From: Bacteroides luhongzhouii
GTDB taxonomy: Bacteria; Bacteroidota; Bacteroidia; Bacteroidales; Bacteroidaceae
Reading direction: 5' to 3'
DNA: 64,000 nt
Assembly: GCF_009193295.2 (NCBI RefSeq)
Contig: NZ_CP059973.1
Coordinates: 496,001 to 560,000, forward strand
In this document: positions 1 through 9,605 of the stretch, in pieces
Layout: each line of letters opens with the position of its first letter
Numbering within the stretch: position 1 is the first letter of the stretch
Notes under the pieces: generated by a model
Database searches by the model: none
What the model was told of the DNA's origin: nothing
Seen by the model: the letters and a program-made list of their open reading frames with translations, nothing else
Made by a program: the position numbers and the translations under genes

Positions 1-79
1 CCTTTTTAAGCATGCAAAAATAGGAAAAAGGATACATATATAGCTATAAATAACTATTTAATCCTTAAATGGGTTGAGC

Positions 80-87
80 TAACTTTG
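80..87 (+). promoter_or_regulatory. -7 promoter element for the HelD-like gene
   Basis: TAACTTTG matches the Bacteroidetes -7 consensus TAnnTTTG and lies about 40 bp before the ATG at 129. I see no good -33 TTTG at the usual spacing. A weak 7-bp hairpin (1-7 with 25-31) upstream may be the end of the previous gene's terminator. Confidence 0.5.
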
Positions 88-128
88 CCTGCAATTTCAA
101 TTCTTCATCATACAACTAAAAAAAGATT

Positions 129-2192
129 ATGATATTCAATCAAACAGAGAAACAGGAAAAAGAGTATTTACAGCAAGTCATAACCACTATAAATGATACG
201 ATTAACACCACCAGTACTTCCGTCAAAGAGCATATAGACACCCTGCAAGAGTACAAGGATTATCTATGGTCAAACAAAGATATCGATCCGCACGAAATCC
301 GTTCCATGCGCGAAAGCATATTAAATCATTTTGCATTAGGTGAAAATGTAATTGACAAACGCAGGCGGCTAAGCAAAATACTGGATATCCCCTATTTCGG
401 ACGAATCGACTTTCAGGAAAAGAAAGACAAAAGCCAAGTTAGTCCAATCTATATAGGAATACATACTTTCTATGACTTCAATCAAAAAAAGAATCTGATT
501 TACGATTGGCGAGCTCCTATTTCAAGCATGTTCTACGATCATGAATTAGGCAAAGCGTCCTACTCCTCTCCGGCAGGCAAAATTAACGGAACGATCTCAC
601 TCAAACGACAATATCGTATTCGTAAAGGAAAAATGGAGTATATGATTGAAAGTTCCGTAACTGTTCATGACGATATTCTGCAAAAAGAACTATGTTCCAA
701 TGCCGACAACAAAATGAAAAATATCGTCACGACAATTCAGAGGGAACAAAATCAGATCATCCGTAATGAAAATGCTTCTGTACTTATTATACAAGGTGTT
801 GCCGGTTCAGGAAAAACCTCTATCGCGCTCCATCGTATTGCCTACCTGCTTTATGCACAGAAAGGACAGATTTCCTCCAAAGACATATTAATCATCTCCC
901 CCAATAAAATATTTGCCGATTACATTTCTAATGTACTTCCGGAACTTGGCGAAGAGACCGTCCCCGAAACCAGCATGGAGCAAATTCTCTCGAATGTACT
1001 TGATAACAAATATAAATACCAGAATTTCTTCGAACAAGTAACGGAACTATTAGAAAACCCAACACCCGACTTTATCGAACGAATACAATACAAAGCCTCC
1101 TTCGAGTTTATATCACTACTTGACAAGTTCATCCTTTACATGGAAAACAACTATTTCAAAGCAACAGACGTAAAACTCACCAAATACATCACCATTCCTG
1201 CCGAATTTATTAACGAACAGTTCAAACGATTCCACCGCTATCCCATACGTCAACGATTTGAGACTATGACAGATTACATTCTGGAAATGATGCAACTACA
1301 ATATAATCTCACTGTCAGCACTCCGGAGAAAAACCAACTAAAGAAAGAGATAAAAAAGATGTTCGCGGGCAATAACGATCTCCAAATCTATAAAGACTTT
1401 TTTGAGTGGATCGGAAAACCGGAGATGTTCAAGACACGCAAAAACCGGATACTGGAATATGCAGATTTAGCACCTGTGGCTTATCTGCATATTGCATTAA
1501 ATGGGAACAACGTCCAATCTTATGTCAAACACCTTCTGATAGACGAAATGCAAGACTACTCTCCCATACAATACAAAGTGATTCAAAAACTTTATCCGTG
1601 TCGAAAAACAATTCTTGGAGACGCTTCCCAATCCGTCAATCCTTATGGATCTTCCACTGCCGGTATGATTCAAAAAGCATTTGCAAAAGGAGAAATAATG
1701 AAACTTTGCAAAAGTTATCGTTCTACTTTTGAGATTACCAGTTTTGCACAAAAAATTCAACCGAACAATGAATTAGAACCAATTATGAGACATGGAGAGC
1801 AGCCCAAGATTCTTCCATTCAGAAATACAAAAGAAGAGATCCGAGGCATTACGGATTTAGTAAACTCCTTCAAAAATTCCCATTATACCTCATTAGGGAT
1901 CATCTGCAAAACAGAATCCCAAGCAAAAGAACTTGTTCAAAAGCTCCAGATATATGCAAACGACATCTCACTTTTGTCAAATCAAAGTTCTGCTTATGTG
2001 AAAGGGATTATCATCACTTCCGCCCATATAGCGAAAGGACTGGAATTTGACGAAGTAATCATTCCACAAACAGATGATAAGAACTATCATTCCAATATTG
2101 ATAAAAGTATGCTTTATGTGGCAGTAACAAGGGCTATGCACAAGTTGACTTTGACTTATTCTGTTTCTTCACCCGGTTGTCAATTCCTGTAA
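129..2192 (+). CDS. HelD-like UvrD/Rep superfamily 1 helicase
   Basis: A 687-residue SF1 ATPase. The first 60 residues look like a coiled coil, followed by a region typical of HelD-type proteins. Walker A (GVAGSGKTS) is near residue 223, Walker B (LLIDEMQD) near 469, and the C-terminal helicase motifs (AHIAKGLEFDEVIIPQ and AVTRAMHKL) near 634-673. In Firmicutes, HelD binds RNA polymerase and releases it from stalled complexes; it lacks the UvrD-type DNA-strand role. Whether this Bacteroides homologue does the same is inference. The ATG at 129 has a -7 element 40 bp upstream. Complete, with no sign of decay. Confidence 0.85.
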   Translation: MIFNQTEKQEKEYLQQVITTINDTINTTSTSVKEHIDTLQEYKDYLWSNKDIDPHEIRSMRESILNHFALGENVIDKRRRLSKILDIPYFGRIDFQEKKDKSQVSPIYIGIHTFYDFNQKKNLIYDWRAPISSMFYDHELGKASYSSPAGKINGTISLKRQYRIRKGKMEYMIESSVTVHDDILQKELCSNADNKMKNIVTTIQREQNQIIRNENASVLIIQGVAGSGKTSIALHRIAYLLYAQKGQISSKDILIISPNKIFADYISNVLPELGEETVPETSMEQILSNVLDNKYKYQNFFEQVTELLENPTPDFIERIQYKASFEFISLLDKFILYMENNYFKATDVKLTKYITIPAEFINEQFKRFHRYPIRQRFETMTDYILEMMQLQYNLTVSTPEKNQLKKEIKKMFAGNNDLQIYKDFFEWIGKPEMFKTRKNRILEYADLAPVAYLHIALNGNNVQSYVKHLLIDEMQDYSPIQYKVIQKLYPCRKTILGDASQSVNPYGSSTAGMIQKAFAKGEIMKLCKSYRSTFEITSFAQKIQPNNELEPIMRHGEQPKILPFRNTKEEIRGITDLVNSFKNSHYTSLGIICKTESQAKELVQKLQIYANDISLLSNQSSAYVKGIIITSAHIAKGLEFDEVIIPQTDDKNYHSNIDKSMLYVAVTRAMHKLTLTYSVSSPGCQFL

Positions 2193-2264
2193 TAGAATAT
2201 AACATCGAAAATTAATTGAGAGAAAAAGAACAACCAATCTCCTATTATTTTCTATTTTTGTACA

Positions 2265-2576
2265 ATGGAAAATAAAGGAATGAAATACGAGTTTACCGCA
2301 AAAGTATGGAACTACTCATCGACTGTTGGAACGGGCGGTTGGCACATAGCCTGCCTGCCGAAAGAGATGTCCAAAGAAATAAGAGAAAATCTCGGTTTTT
2401 TAGAGGAAGGCTGGGGACGGTTGAAGATGACGGCCCAAATCGGCAATACCCAATGGGAAACCGCAATTTGGTTTGACACCAAACTTGATACTTATTTACT
2501 TCCTCTTAAGGCAGAAATCAGAAAAAAAGAAAAAATCGTAACTGATAAAGAGATAGAGATTATGATTTGGATTTAA
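2265..2576 (+). CDS. DUF1905 domain protein
   Basis: A 103-residue protein matching DUF1905: an N-terminal FTAKVWNYSSTVGTGGWHI strand pair and the central GWGRLKMTAQIGNTQWETAI segment are typical. These small beta-rich proteins are uncharacterised, and often appear alone or fused to a YdeI-like domain (absent here). It lies 72 bp after the helicase on the same strand, so co-transcription is possible. The ATG at 2265 is followed by a second Met at residue 6 that could equally be the start. Function unknown. Confidence 0.8.
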   Translation: MENKGMKYEFTAKVWNYSSTVGTGGWHIACLPKEMSKEIRENLGFLEEGWGRLKMTAQIGNTQWETAIWFDTKLDTYLLPLKAEIRKKEKIVTDKEIEIMIWI

Positions 2577-3462
2577 AACAAGCAATTTCTAGTTTTTCTA
2601 GTGTATTTTGCGATTTAGTCAACACCTCATTAAACCAACAACTATAAAACTAAATGCTTTCTCTTTATTGCCCCTATAATCTACTCCTATTATTCTATTT
2701 GCTGATCATTTTTCTAATGTAAGCATTCGATTAAACTCGTCTTCTTAATATAATTCTCTTCTTTTACTAGTTTTTCTATCTTTCTTGGAAAAACTTGCAA
2801 AAGATTCAGAAACGACTTAGAGCTTTGTTAGTAAATCTCATATATATATTTGATTGCCTTTCCTTTTTTCATCAACTTGCTGGAAGATTCCTTTCTTTTC
2901 TTCATATATATTATAAACTTAATATCCGTGGGAAAAGGATCAAGAAAAAACAGCCAGATTCATTTAAACAAAACACTATTAATCATTTATTAGGACAAAG
3001 CTTAATATTACAACTGCTTCAAATCAAACACATAACTACAACCAAGCTATGCTGTTTTTCACTTTGAGGACACGCTTCCTCAGCATGGCTCATTTCTGAA
3101 ATTTCATTAACCTTACTCTACTCAAGACCCATAACTTATAGCTTGGCATTGTAACCCACTAATACCTTTACCATATTTCTTATAAGATAGAAAATCCGAA
3201 TAGAATAATAATTTATTTAGTTTGTAAAAACACCCTGTAATGGAGATGCAAAAAAGGTAATAATCCGCTTAACCTTCTTCGAAATTACAGAAACATAACC
3301 ACTCATGTTTAAACGTAAGAACATATTTGAGAAATATTAACATTAGTCTGAGATATTCAATTCATATCTATTTCCCTACCTTTGCAAAATTAAACATCAT
3401 AAGAATTATAAAGATATGACGATTCCATGTTAAACTCGAAATATTTTTATTACATTCACAGC
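2577..3462. other. Long AT-rich intergenic region without a convincing gene
   Basis: About 885 bp. An open frame at 2795-3067 is present but its hydrophobic and Lys-rich translation resembles random AT-rich sequence. A hairpin pairs 3045-3054 with 3081-3090 (one wobble), with an inner 5-bp stem GAGGA/TCCTC at 3066-3070/3077-3081. Near the right end is the promoter of the next gene. Confidence 0.5.
3377..3384 (+). promoter_or_regulatory. -7 promoter element for the TPR regulator
   Basis: TACCTTTG fits TAnnTTTG exactly. Transcription would start near 3391, leaving a leader of about 70 nt before the favoured ATG at 3463. The leader contains a five-codon ORF (3416-3433) overlapping the upstream ATG at 3427. 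Confidence 0.55.
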
Positions 3463-5118
3463 ATGAAATGCAGAATTATACTTGAACTGTTAGCAATTCT
3501 CCTTTTTACAGGATGTTATAATAGAGAACAAATATCCCGGCTCGACGAGGCGGAAGCACTGTTACAAAATAAACCGGACAGCGCCTTAACAATATTACAA
3601 CAACTAAAACCGGAAGGAAACCAAGCAGAACAGGCCAGATATGCGTTGCTTTATTCAGAGGCTTTAGACAAAAATCACATCAAAGTAACCAATGATTCGC
3701 TCATTCGCCGGGCTTGGAGCCATTATAAGCATCATCCCAAAGATTTACGCCGCCAATGCAAAACTCTCTATTATTGGGGACGGGTTAAACTGCGCGTAGG
3801 AGACAAGCCGGGGGCGTTACGTCTTTTCCTGGAAATTGAAGAGAAACTGAAGGATACCAATGAACCTTATTATACAGGGCTTTTATACAGTCAAATCGGT
3901 GAAGTGTATTATGACCAGATGAACTATAGCCGGGCTTATCATTATTTTCGTGAAGCTCGCAATAACTTCCGGCAGTCTGATAACACTCATGAAGAAACTG
4001 AGGCAACTCTCGATATGGCAGCCGCAACTTTCAATTCGAAAGATATGGAGAAAGCCATGCGACTCTATTCTGCCGCACTCGATTTGGCTGATGAGCACAA
4101 GTATGACAAGTTAGCCAAAGCCAGTCTCACCAATCTTGCTTCTCTCTACGTGGTGTCAGGCAAGAAACAAATTCCTCATGACCTACTGCAACGTATAGAA
4201 CTCTCTGCCCGGCAAGATACATTATACGGATACCATACATTAGTAGATGTGAATCTCCTGAAAAACCGTATAGACAGCGCACGCTACTATCTGGCGCTCG
4301 CAGAAGCGCATACTACCGATATTCGTGATATGGCAGACCTCCAATACACCGCTTATCGGATTGAAGCGCAAGCCAAAAACTTCGAGAAAGCAACCGAGAA
4401 GATACACCACTATATCTATCTGACTGACTCTCTGACACGTTCGAATATGCAATTCTCTGCCGGTATGGTTGAACGTGAGTATTTCAAAGAACAATCGGGT
4501 TTTACCGAATACCGGATGAAAAACCGCATTATTTGGGAGACTGCCACAGCAGCCACAGTTCTCCTAATAATAGGGGTGGGCTACTATATCATTCGTCAAC
4601 GTCTGCGCCTGCAACGTGAACGTACTGACCACTATCTGCTACTCGTCGAAGAAGCCAACTCCGAATACAAAAACCTGATCGAACATCTGGAAGGACAACG
4701 CAATGCAGAAAGTCATTTAAAAGGTTTGATAGCTTCGCGATTCGACATCATTGATAAACTGGGAAAGACTTACTATGAACGCGAAAATACCGCTTCTCAA
4801 CAGGCAGCCATGTTTCAGGAAGTGAAGCAGATAATCACCAATTTTGCAGAAAACAATGAAATGCAGCAAGAACTAGAACTGATCGTAAATACCTGCCACG
4901 ATAATGCCATGGAAAAACTTCGAAAAGATTTCCCGGCAATGAAAGAAGCTGACATCCGGCTACTTTGTTATATTTTCGTAGGTTTCTCTCCCCAAGTGAT
5001 AAGCTTGTTTATGAAAGACACGGTCGCCAATGTGTACGCCCGTAAATCACGACTCAAATCGCGTATCAAATCGGCAGAAACCACCAATAAAGGCTTGTTT
5101 TTAACACTTTTCGGATAG
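3463..5118 (+). CDS. TPR-repeat membrane lipoprotein with C-terminal regulator-like domain
   Basis: About 551 residues from the chosen start; an in-frame ATG at 3427 would add 12 residues before the lipoprotein signal (MKCRIILELLAILLFTGC, lipobox FTGC), so 3463 fits better. Tetratricopeptide-like helical repeats span about residues 25-340, a single membrane helix (TATAATVLLIIGVGYYII) lies near 360-380, then a coiled coil and a C-terminal LuxR-like segment (ADIRLLCYIFVGFSPQVISLF). This layout is a common Bacteroidetes membrane-regulator family whose ligands and targets are mostly unknown. The two lipoprotein genes directly downstream are natural candidate targets (inference from position). Confidence 0.75.
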   Translation: MKCRIILELLAILLFTGCYNREQISRLDEAEALLQNKPDSALTILQQLKPEGNQAEQARYALLYSEALDKNHIKVTNDSLIRRAWSHYKHHPKDLRRQCKTLYYWGRVKLRVGDKPGALRLFLEIEEKLKDTNEPYYTGLLYSQIGEVYYDQMNYSRAYHYFREARNNFRQSDNTHEETEATLDMAAATFNSKDMEKAMRLYSAALDLADEHKYDKLAKASLTNLASLYVVSGKKQIPHDLLQRIELSARQDTLYGYHTLVDVNLLKNRIDSARYYLALAEAHTTDIRDMADLQYTAYRIEAQAKNFEKATEKIHHYIYLTDSLTRSNMQFSAGMVEREYFKEQSGFTEYRMKNRIIWETATAATVLLIIGVGYYIIRQRLRLQRERTDHYLLLVEEANSEYKNLIEHLEGQRNAESHLKGLIASRFDIIDKLGKTYYERENTASQQAAMFQEVKQIITNFAENNEMQQELELIVNTCHDNAMEKLRKDFPAMKEADIRLLCYIFVGFSPQVISLFMKDTVANVYARKSRLKSRIKSAETTNKGLFLTLFG

Positions 5119-5199
5119 GTGTTAGACGAGTGTTAGAAATCTTAGCATACAACGAATATAATCACCTGAATATCAACACACTTTAAAATAAAGTGTTAG
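5119..5199. repeat. Three GTGTTAG repeats, two 11 bp apart, with a dyad
   Basis: GTGTTAG occurs at 5119-5125, 5130-5136 and 5193-5199. The third copy is the right arm of a dyad, ACACTTTA-aaa-TAAAGTGT (5178-5196). They lie 45-125 bp upstream of the -7 element TACTTTTG (5243-5250) of the lipoprotein operon, where an activator could bind. Confidence 0.45.
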
Positions 5200-5242
5200 A
5201 TTTACAAGACCGCTTCATAACTCAAAAAAGATGTAATCTCAC

Positions 5243-5250
5243 TACTTTTG
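5243..5250 (+). promoter_or_regulatory. -7 promoter element for the lipoprotein operon
   Basis: TACTTTTG fits TAnnTTTG and lies 31 bp before the ATG at 5282. No TTTG is found at -33, which suits a promoter that depends on an activator. Confidence 0.55.
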
Positions 5251-5281
5251 TATTCGAAAAATTAGAAAAAAAGAAAAGATT

Positions 5282-5686
5282 ATGAAGAAGATTGTTATTC
5301 TATTAAGCGCCATACTTTTCATGGTAGCTTGCGAAAAAGGAAACGAAGAAGCGAAAGAAGCAAAAGTAGTAGTATCAGTTTATGATGAAAATGGAAAAAT
5401 TGCAACGGGCGTTCCCGTAAAAATGTATAATGAAAAAGATTATAAGATTTTTGAAAAAGATAATCTGACCTTGCCTACTGCAAGCGCCCAGACAAATGAA
5501 AGCGGTATAGCCACCTTTACCCTGCCACAAGAAGAATGGTTCGCTACGCAATCACAGCGATTCCTGACATTCGTGGTACAAGAAGGAGGTGGACCCGTCA
5601 ACTACCAGATATGGTCTGCCGGCAAGACCGTAGAAGCCGGAAAAATCATAAAAATAGAAATACGTTTAACCCAATTCCCTAACTAA
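5282..5686 (+). CDS. Small lipoprotein with an Ig-like / carboxypeptidase-regulatory-like domain
   Basis: A 134-residue protein with a lipoprotein signal (lipobox MVAC, mature Cys at 17). The rest is one beta-sandwich domain: [21 protein letters not shown], then [11 protein letters not shown], the pattern of carboxypeptidase-regulatory or transthyretin-like domains found on Bacteroidetes surface lipoproteins. It is 11 bp upstream of the LRR lipoprotein and surely co-transcribed. Function unknown; surface display or accessory to the LRR protein is inference. Confidence 0.7.
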   Translation: MKKIVILLSAILFMVACEKGNEEAKEAKVVVSVYDENGKIATGVPVKMYNEKDYKIFEKDNLTLPTASAQTNESGIATFTLPQEEWFATQSQRFLTFVVQEGGGPVNYQIWSAGKTVEAGKIIKIEIRLTQFPN

Positions 5687-5697
5687 ACTTTTATCAC

Positions 5698-6984
5698 ATG
5701 AAACAAACCAGACTTCATAGCATTACAGCACTTTGCCTGCAAATGGCTATAACACTTATATTACTAAGTTGCAGCACTGAAAATGACGAGTACAAAAAAG
5801 ATTCGCCTTTGGAGCAACAACCATCCGCTCCCACAGGAGCCTTACTGGAAGATTTCTCCATCGAACAGTTACCCTCAAAAACAATTTATGCATTAGGAGA
5901 AAATATAGACTTAACCGGCCTTAACGTGACAGGCAAATATGATGACGGGAAACAACGGCCTGTAAAAATTACCCTGAAACAGATCAGTGGTTTCTCTTCA
6001 TCCACGCCTGTCGATAAACAAGAAGTAACCATCACACTGGAAGGAAAACAGAAAAGCTTTTCTGTTCAGGTTTCACCCGTCCGTGTAGAAAACGGAGTAT
6101 TGACGGAAGTATTGAAAGGATATAATGAAATCAGACTTCCCAATAGCGTGAAATCAATCCCGAAAGCTGCCTTCAGCAACAGCCAAATAGCAAAGGCAGT
6201 ACTCAATGAAGGACTAAAATCGATTGGAGATATGGCTTTCTTCAATTCAGCTATTCAGGAAATAGTATTTCCATCAAGCCTGGAACAGATGGAGGAAAAC
6301 ATATTCTATTATTGTCATGACCTGAAAAAAGTAGATTTAAGCCAAACTAAGCTTGCCAAACTTCCCGCTAGCACTTTTGTATATGCGGGCGTTGAAGAAG
6401 TGCTGCTGCCTTCGACACTGAAAGAAATCGGAGCACAGGCATTCCTTAAGACATCTCAACTGAAAACGATTGAGATTCCGGAAAATGTAAAAACAATCGG
6501 ATTGGAAGCATTCCGGGAAAGTGGCATTACAACCGTGAAGTTACCGAATGGTGTTACAACCATAGCGCAAAGAGCCTTTTATTACTGTCCGGAATTGGCG
6601 GAAGTGACCACCTACGGGAGTGCTTTCAATGATGATCCCGAAGCTATGATTCACCCCTACTGTCTTGAAGGATGTCCGAAATTGGCTCGCTTCGAAATAC
6701 CTGAAAGTATCCGGATATTGGGACAGGGACTACTGGGTGGTAATAGGAAAGTGACCCAATTAACCATTCCGGCAAACGTCACACAGATTAATTTTTCGGC
6801 TTTCAATAATACAGGTATTAAAGAAGTAAAGGTAGAAGGGATAACACCTCCGCAGGTGTTTGAAAAAGTATGGTACGGATTTCCGGATGATATTACCGTC
6901 ATTCGTGTTCCTGCCGAATCTGTGGAAAAATATAAGAACGCAAATGGTTGGAGGGATTTCACAAACAAGATAACAACGTCCTAA
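5698..6984 (+). CDS. BspA-type leucine-rich-repeat lipoprotein
   Basis: 428 residues: lipoprotein signal (lipobox LLSC), a bacterial Ig-like domain at about 50-130 ([20 protein letters not shown]), then LRR_5/BspA-type repeats from about 135 to 425, seen as recurring I-P-x-x-V-x-x-I-x-x-x-A-F units. BspA-like proteins are surface proteins that in oral relatives bind host matrix or other bacteria; the role here is unknown. Follows the small lipoprotein by 11 bp in the same operon. Confidence 0.85.
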   Translation: MKQTRLHSITALCLQMAITLILLSCSTENDEYKKDSPLEQQPSAPTGALLEDFSIEQLPSKTIYALGENIDLTGLNVTGKYDDGKQRPVKITLKQISGFSSSTPVDKQEVTITLEGKQKSFSVQVSPVRVENGVLTEVLKGYNEIRLPNSVKSIPKAAFSNSQIAKAVLNEGLKSIGDMAFFNSAIQEIVFPSSLEQMEENIFYYCHDLKKVDLSQTKLAKLPASTFVYAGVEEVLLPSTLKEIGAQAFLKTSQLKTIEIPENVKTIGLEAFRESGITTVKLPNGVTTIAQRAFYYCPELAEVTTYGSAFNDDPEAMIHPYCLEGCPKLARFEIPESIRILGQGLLGGNRKVTQLTIPANVTQINFSAFNNTGIKEVKVEGITPPQVFEKVWYGFPDDITVIRVPAESVEKYKNANGWRDFTNKITTS

Positions 6985-6998
6985 CAGTTCTCCAGTTT

Positions 6999-7097
6999 TT
7001 CGATTATAATCGAATAAAGTTGGTTTAATATCGACTTTTCCGGTTATAATCGAAATAACTTAAGAAAAACACTGCATTTTTGATAATAGCCGGAAAA
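6999..7097. repeat. Palindrome TTCGATTATAATCGAA and a diverged second copy between convergent genes
   Basis: A perfect 16-bp palindrome at 6999-7014. Forty bp on, GGTTATAATCGAA (7042-7054) repeats most of it. TTTTCCGG (7036-7043) can also pair with CCGGAAAA (7090-7097). It may end transcription of the two converging genes, or be a binding site. Confidence 0.5.
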
Positions 7098-7120
7098 ATC
7101 AGTACTATTAGATTATCTAT

Positions 7121-7828
7121 TTAAATTTCCCCATTCACCCCTAATCCGAACAAGGCAAAATCGCCCAGACAAGGATCATCCGGAAAGACTTTAGCCAATG
7201 CTGCCGTTATCTGGCGGGCATTTTTCAAAGAAAAGGTTTCCGCATCCGTCAATTTAAAATAATGGGCTACCCGGCAGACATGTGTATCCAAGGGAACAAT
7301 CAAATCCCTGCGATCAAAACTCTCCCAAATACCCAAATCGACCGCCGAGTCCCTGCGAATCATCCAACGCAAAAACATATTAAGTTTCTTTTGAGGACTT
7401 TTGGCAGAGACTTCAAGAAATGCACATAGCTTTTCCATCGGTATTCCGGGGTATGTCTTCAAGGCTTCTTCCAGACTTTCAAACTGTGTATAAGCAATGT
7501 ATAATCGCTGGAAATATCCATAGAAATCAGCATGTGACAGCATCCGATAAAAACTACCGGTTGCCCCTGATGGAAAATCTTTCTCCCACTGACGGGACAA
7601 TACATACTGATAAGGCGAATCTCCCATTAGCCCGTGCAATTCGTCCGCTTTCTTCAAAATCTGTTTGCGATTGCCAAAACTCATAATTGCCGTCAGCAAA
7701 CCGCTGACTTCGATATCCTGTTTCAGCGTGTAACGATGGGGAAACTGCACCGGATCACTTTGTATAAAGTCTGCGCAGTGATACATCTCCGCACACATTA
7801 AAAGTTTATTCTTTATATCTTCAGTCAT
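7121..7828 (-). CDS. TIGR02757 (DUF2400) family protein
   Basis: 235 residues. The C-terminal signature VPLDTHVCRVAHYF and the ending DFALFGLGV match TIGR02757/DUF2400, a conserved Bacteroidetes family distantly like HhH-GPD DNA glycosylases. No enzymatic activity has been shown that I know of. It lies 42 bp downstream of the MATE transporter on the same strand, suggesting one transcript. The reading frame is intact. Confidence 0.8.
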   Translation of the reverse strand: MTEDIKNKLLMCAEMYHCADFIQSDPVQFPHRYTLKQDIEVSGLLTAIMSFGNRKQILKKADELHGLMGDSPYQYVLSRQWEKDFPSGATGSFYRMLSHADFYGYFQRLYIAYTQFESLEEALKTYPGIPMEKLCAFLEVSAKSPQKKLNMFLRWMIRRDSAVDLGIWESFDRRDLIVPLDTHVCRVAHYFKLTDAETFSLKNARQITAALAKVFPDDPCLGDFALFGLGVNGEI

Positions 7829-7870
7829 TTCGAGAAAGTATCAAGTATTGAGAGTACAAAAATACATATT

Positions 7871-9163
7871 CTAGTTGGATTTCCTCTTTAAGTAAATGAT
7901 AGATTGCATCCCCAAGAGAATAACAAACAAATATTCTGCTGTCATAAACACAGTCAGGGAAGCATGAAAATATCCACTCAACAGATACAAATAAACCAGA
8001 TATATCAAAATAGTGCTTAATTGAAAGACAAAAGCGAGTCTCGTCTTTCCCATACCGGTAACAGCGTTGACATAAACATATCCGGGCAATGCAAAAGCAT
8101 AATTCAACAGCATGACTATAAAAGGATAAAAAGCCAGTCTCACCAGCTCCTCATTATTCGTATAAAATCCGATAATCCATTGGTTACCCCAAAGAGCTAT
8201 ACCTATCAATGGAAGCCCCACGACATACCCCAGCCTAAGAACTTTACGGCAAACGGGAAAAAGTTCTTTGCCTTCTCCCGCTCCTATCAAATTACTGACC
8301 AATGAGCCCGTGGTGGACGCAAAAGAATTGACTATTACAAAAAAGACAGTAGAAACACTACGGGTTATATTGGAAATGGCAAGTTCCGTCTTTCCCAGAT
8401 GTTCGATAGCAACAAAGAACAAAAACCAGGGAGCAACGCTGATAAAAGCATGAAGCATGCTCCATACAGACAATCGCAATAACTTCATCAACAACTTCCC
8501 ATCGTAGACGACCTTCAATCCATATTTCACTTTATCTATCTTCACCCACATATATAATAGGAATATGGCAAAAGCTCCAAACTCTGCTAAAGAAGAAGCC
8601 ATAGCCGCTCCGGATATGCCCAGATTCAGTTTGAATATCAGTAAATAGTTGAAAGGAATATTGATGCAAACAGCCGTAGCAGCAGCTCCGGACAGTGCTT
8701 TGGTGGTTGTGATCCCTACCAGGAAAGAGCGGAAAGCTAAAAAAGGGAATGAGAACAACAGCCCGAAACTACGCCAATCCAGATACTGAATCACCGCCTG
8801 GTAGATTTCGTCGGAAGTAATCAATTGACACAGGATCAAGGGAGAAGCCCAATGGAGCAACAGGCAAAGAATGATTGCCATTCCCGACAGAAAGTATAAC
8901 CCTTGAAAAAAAGTGCGTCCTGTCTCTTTATACTGCCGTTCCCCATTTCTCCGGGCAATCATCACCTGCATCCCGATGCTGAATCCGAAACCCAACATAT
9001 AAACAGCCAAATAATAGATTCCGGCAAGTGCGGAAGCTCCCAGTTCTACCTCTCCCACGTGCCCCAGAAAAACAGCGTCGGTAATATTGATTAATTGTTC
9101 CATCAGAATGCTCATCATCACAGGAAAGTTGATGAGCCATATTTGCTTATATGTATAATTCAT
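7871..9163 (-). CDS. MATE family efflux transporter
   Basis: 430 residues with about 12 membrane helices. The N-terminal PVMMSILMEQLINITDAVFLGHVGE segment and internal symmetry are typical of MATE exporters (DinF-like branch), which expel cationic compounds using Na+ or H+ gradients. The substrate cannot be read from sequence. First gene of a likely two-gene unit with the TIGR02757 gene. Confidence 0.85.
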   Translation of the reverse strand: MNYTYKQIWLINFPVMMSILMEQLINITDAVFLGHVGEVELGASALAGIYYLAVYMLGFGFSIGMQVMIARRNGERQYKETGRTFFQGLYFLSGMAIILCLLLHWASPLILCQLITSDEIYQAVIQYLDWRSFGLLFSFPFLAFRSFLVGITTTKALSGAAATAVCINIPFNYLLIFKLNLGISGAAMASSLAEFGAFAIFLLYMWVKIDKVKYGLKVVYDGKLLMKLLRLSVWSMLHAFISVAPWFLFFVAIEHLGKTELAISNITRSVSTVFFVIVNSFASTTGSLVSNLIGAGEGKELFPVCRKVLRLGYVVGLPLIGIALWGNQWIIGFYTNNEELVRLAFYPFIVMLLNYAFALPGYVYVNAVTGMGKTRLAFVFQLSTILIYLVYLYLLSGYFHASLTVFMTAEYLFVILLGMQSIIYLKRKSN

Positions 9164-9345
9164 TGCTCAACTTAAAAATAACACGATACGGCATACCACA
9201 TTCCCATGGCAGTACACAGTTTCGCAAGTTTATAAAAATGGATATAAAACTCTTTGACAGACGAGTAGTTGCCTGTCAGATAGCTGAATAGACTTATTAG
9301 AAATGATGCTATTCGTTGAGCGTAGCTAGATACAGAGTTTCATAA

Positions 9346-9591
9346 ATGGATGAATATTACTGGTTTCTCAATCAATTACGCAACAAAGATAAGAAATCTT
9401 ATTTTCATATCCCAATGTGGTATGGTATTGGCAGATTACTTATAGTAAGGAAATGCATCAGAAGCATCAATTACGATATTAACAAATTGATTTATAAAGA
9501 TATACATATTTCGAAAGTAAAAAGAATGATGATAAGATATCTTTCTCTTTTGAAAAAAGCATATCATTTTGAAAAGAGTAGTAACCAATAA
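9346..9591 (+). CDS. Doubtful 81-residue hypothetical ORF
   Basis: A basic, AT-rich open frame ending 14 bp before the aspartokinase-like gene. It has no signal peptide, membrane helix or recognisable motif. Its placement would suit a leader or small cytoplasmic protein, but composition is also what chance AT-rich sequence gives. If it is not real, the 440 bp between the MATE gene and 9606 are leader sequence. Confidence 0.25.
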   Translation: MDEYYWFLNQLRNKDKKSYFHIPMWYGIGRLLIVRKCIRSINYDINKLIYKDIHISKVKRMMIRYLSLLKKAYHFEKSSNQ

Positions 9592-9605
9592 ATAACCAGA
9601 TAACA

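Noticed and set aside
2795..3067. 90-residue ORF
   Set aside because: Random-looking AT-rich composition, no motif, no promoter or neighbour logic.
3416..3433. Five-codon uORF overlapping the alternative ATG of the TPR gene
   Set aside because: ATG ACG ATT CCA TGT TAA is too short to distinguish from chance; noted only in the promoter entry.
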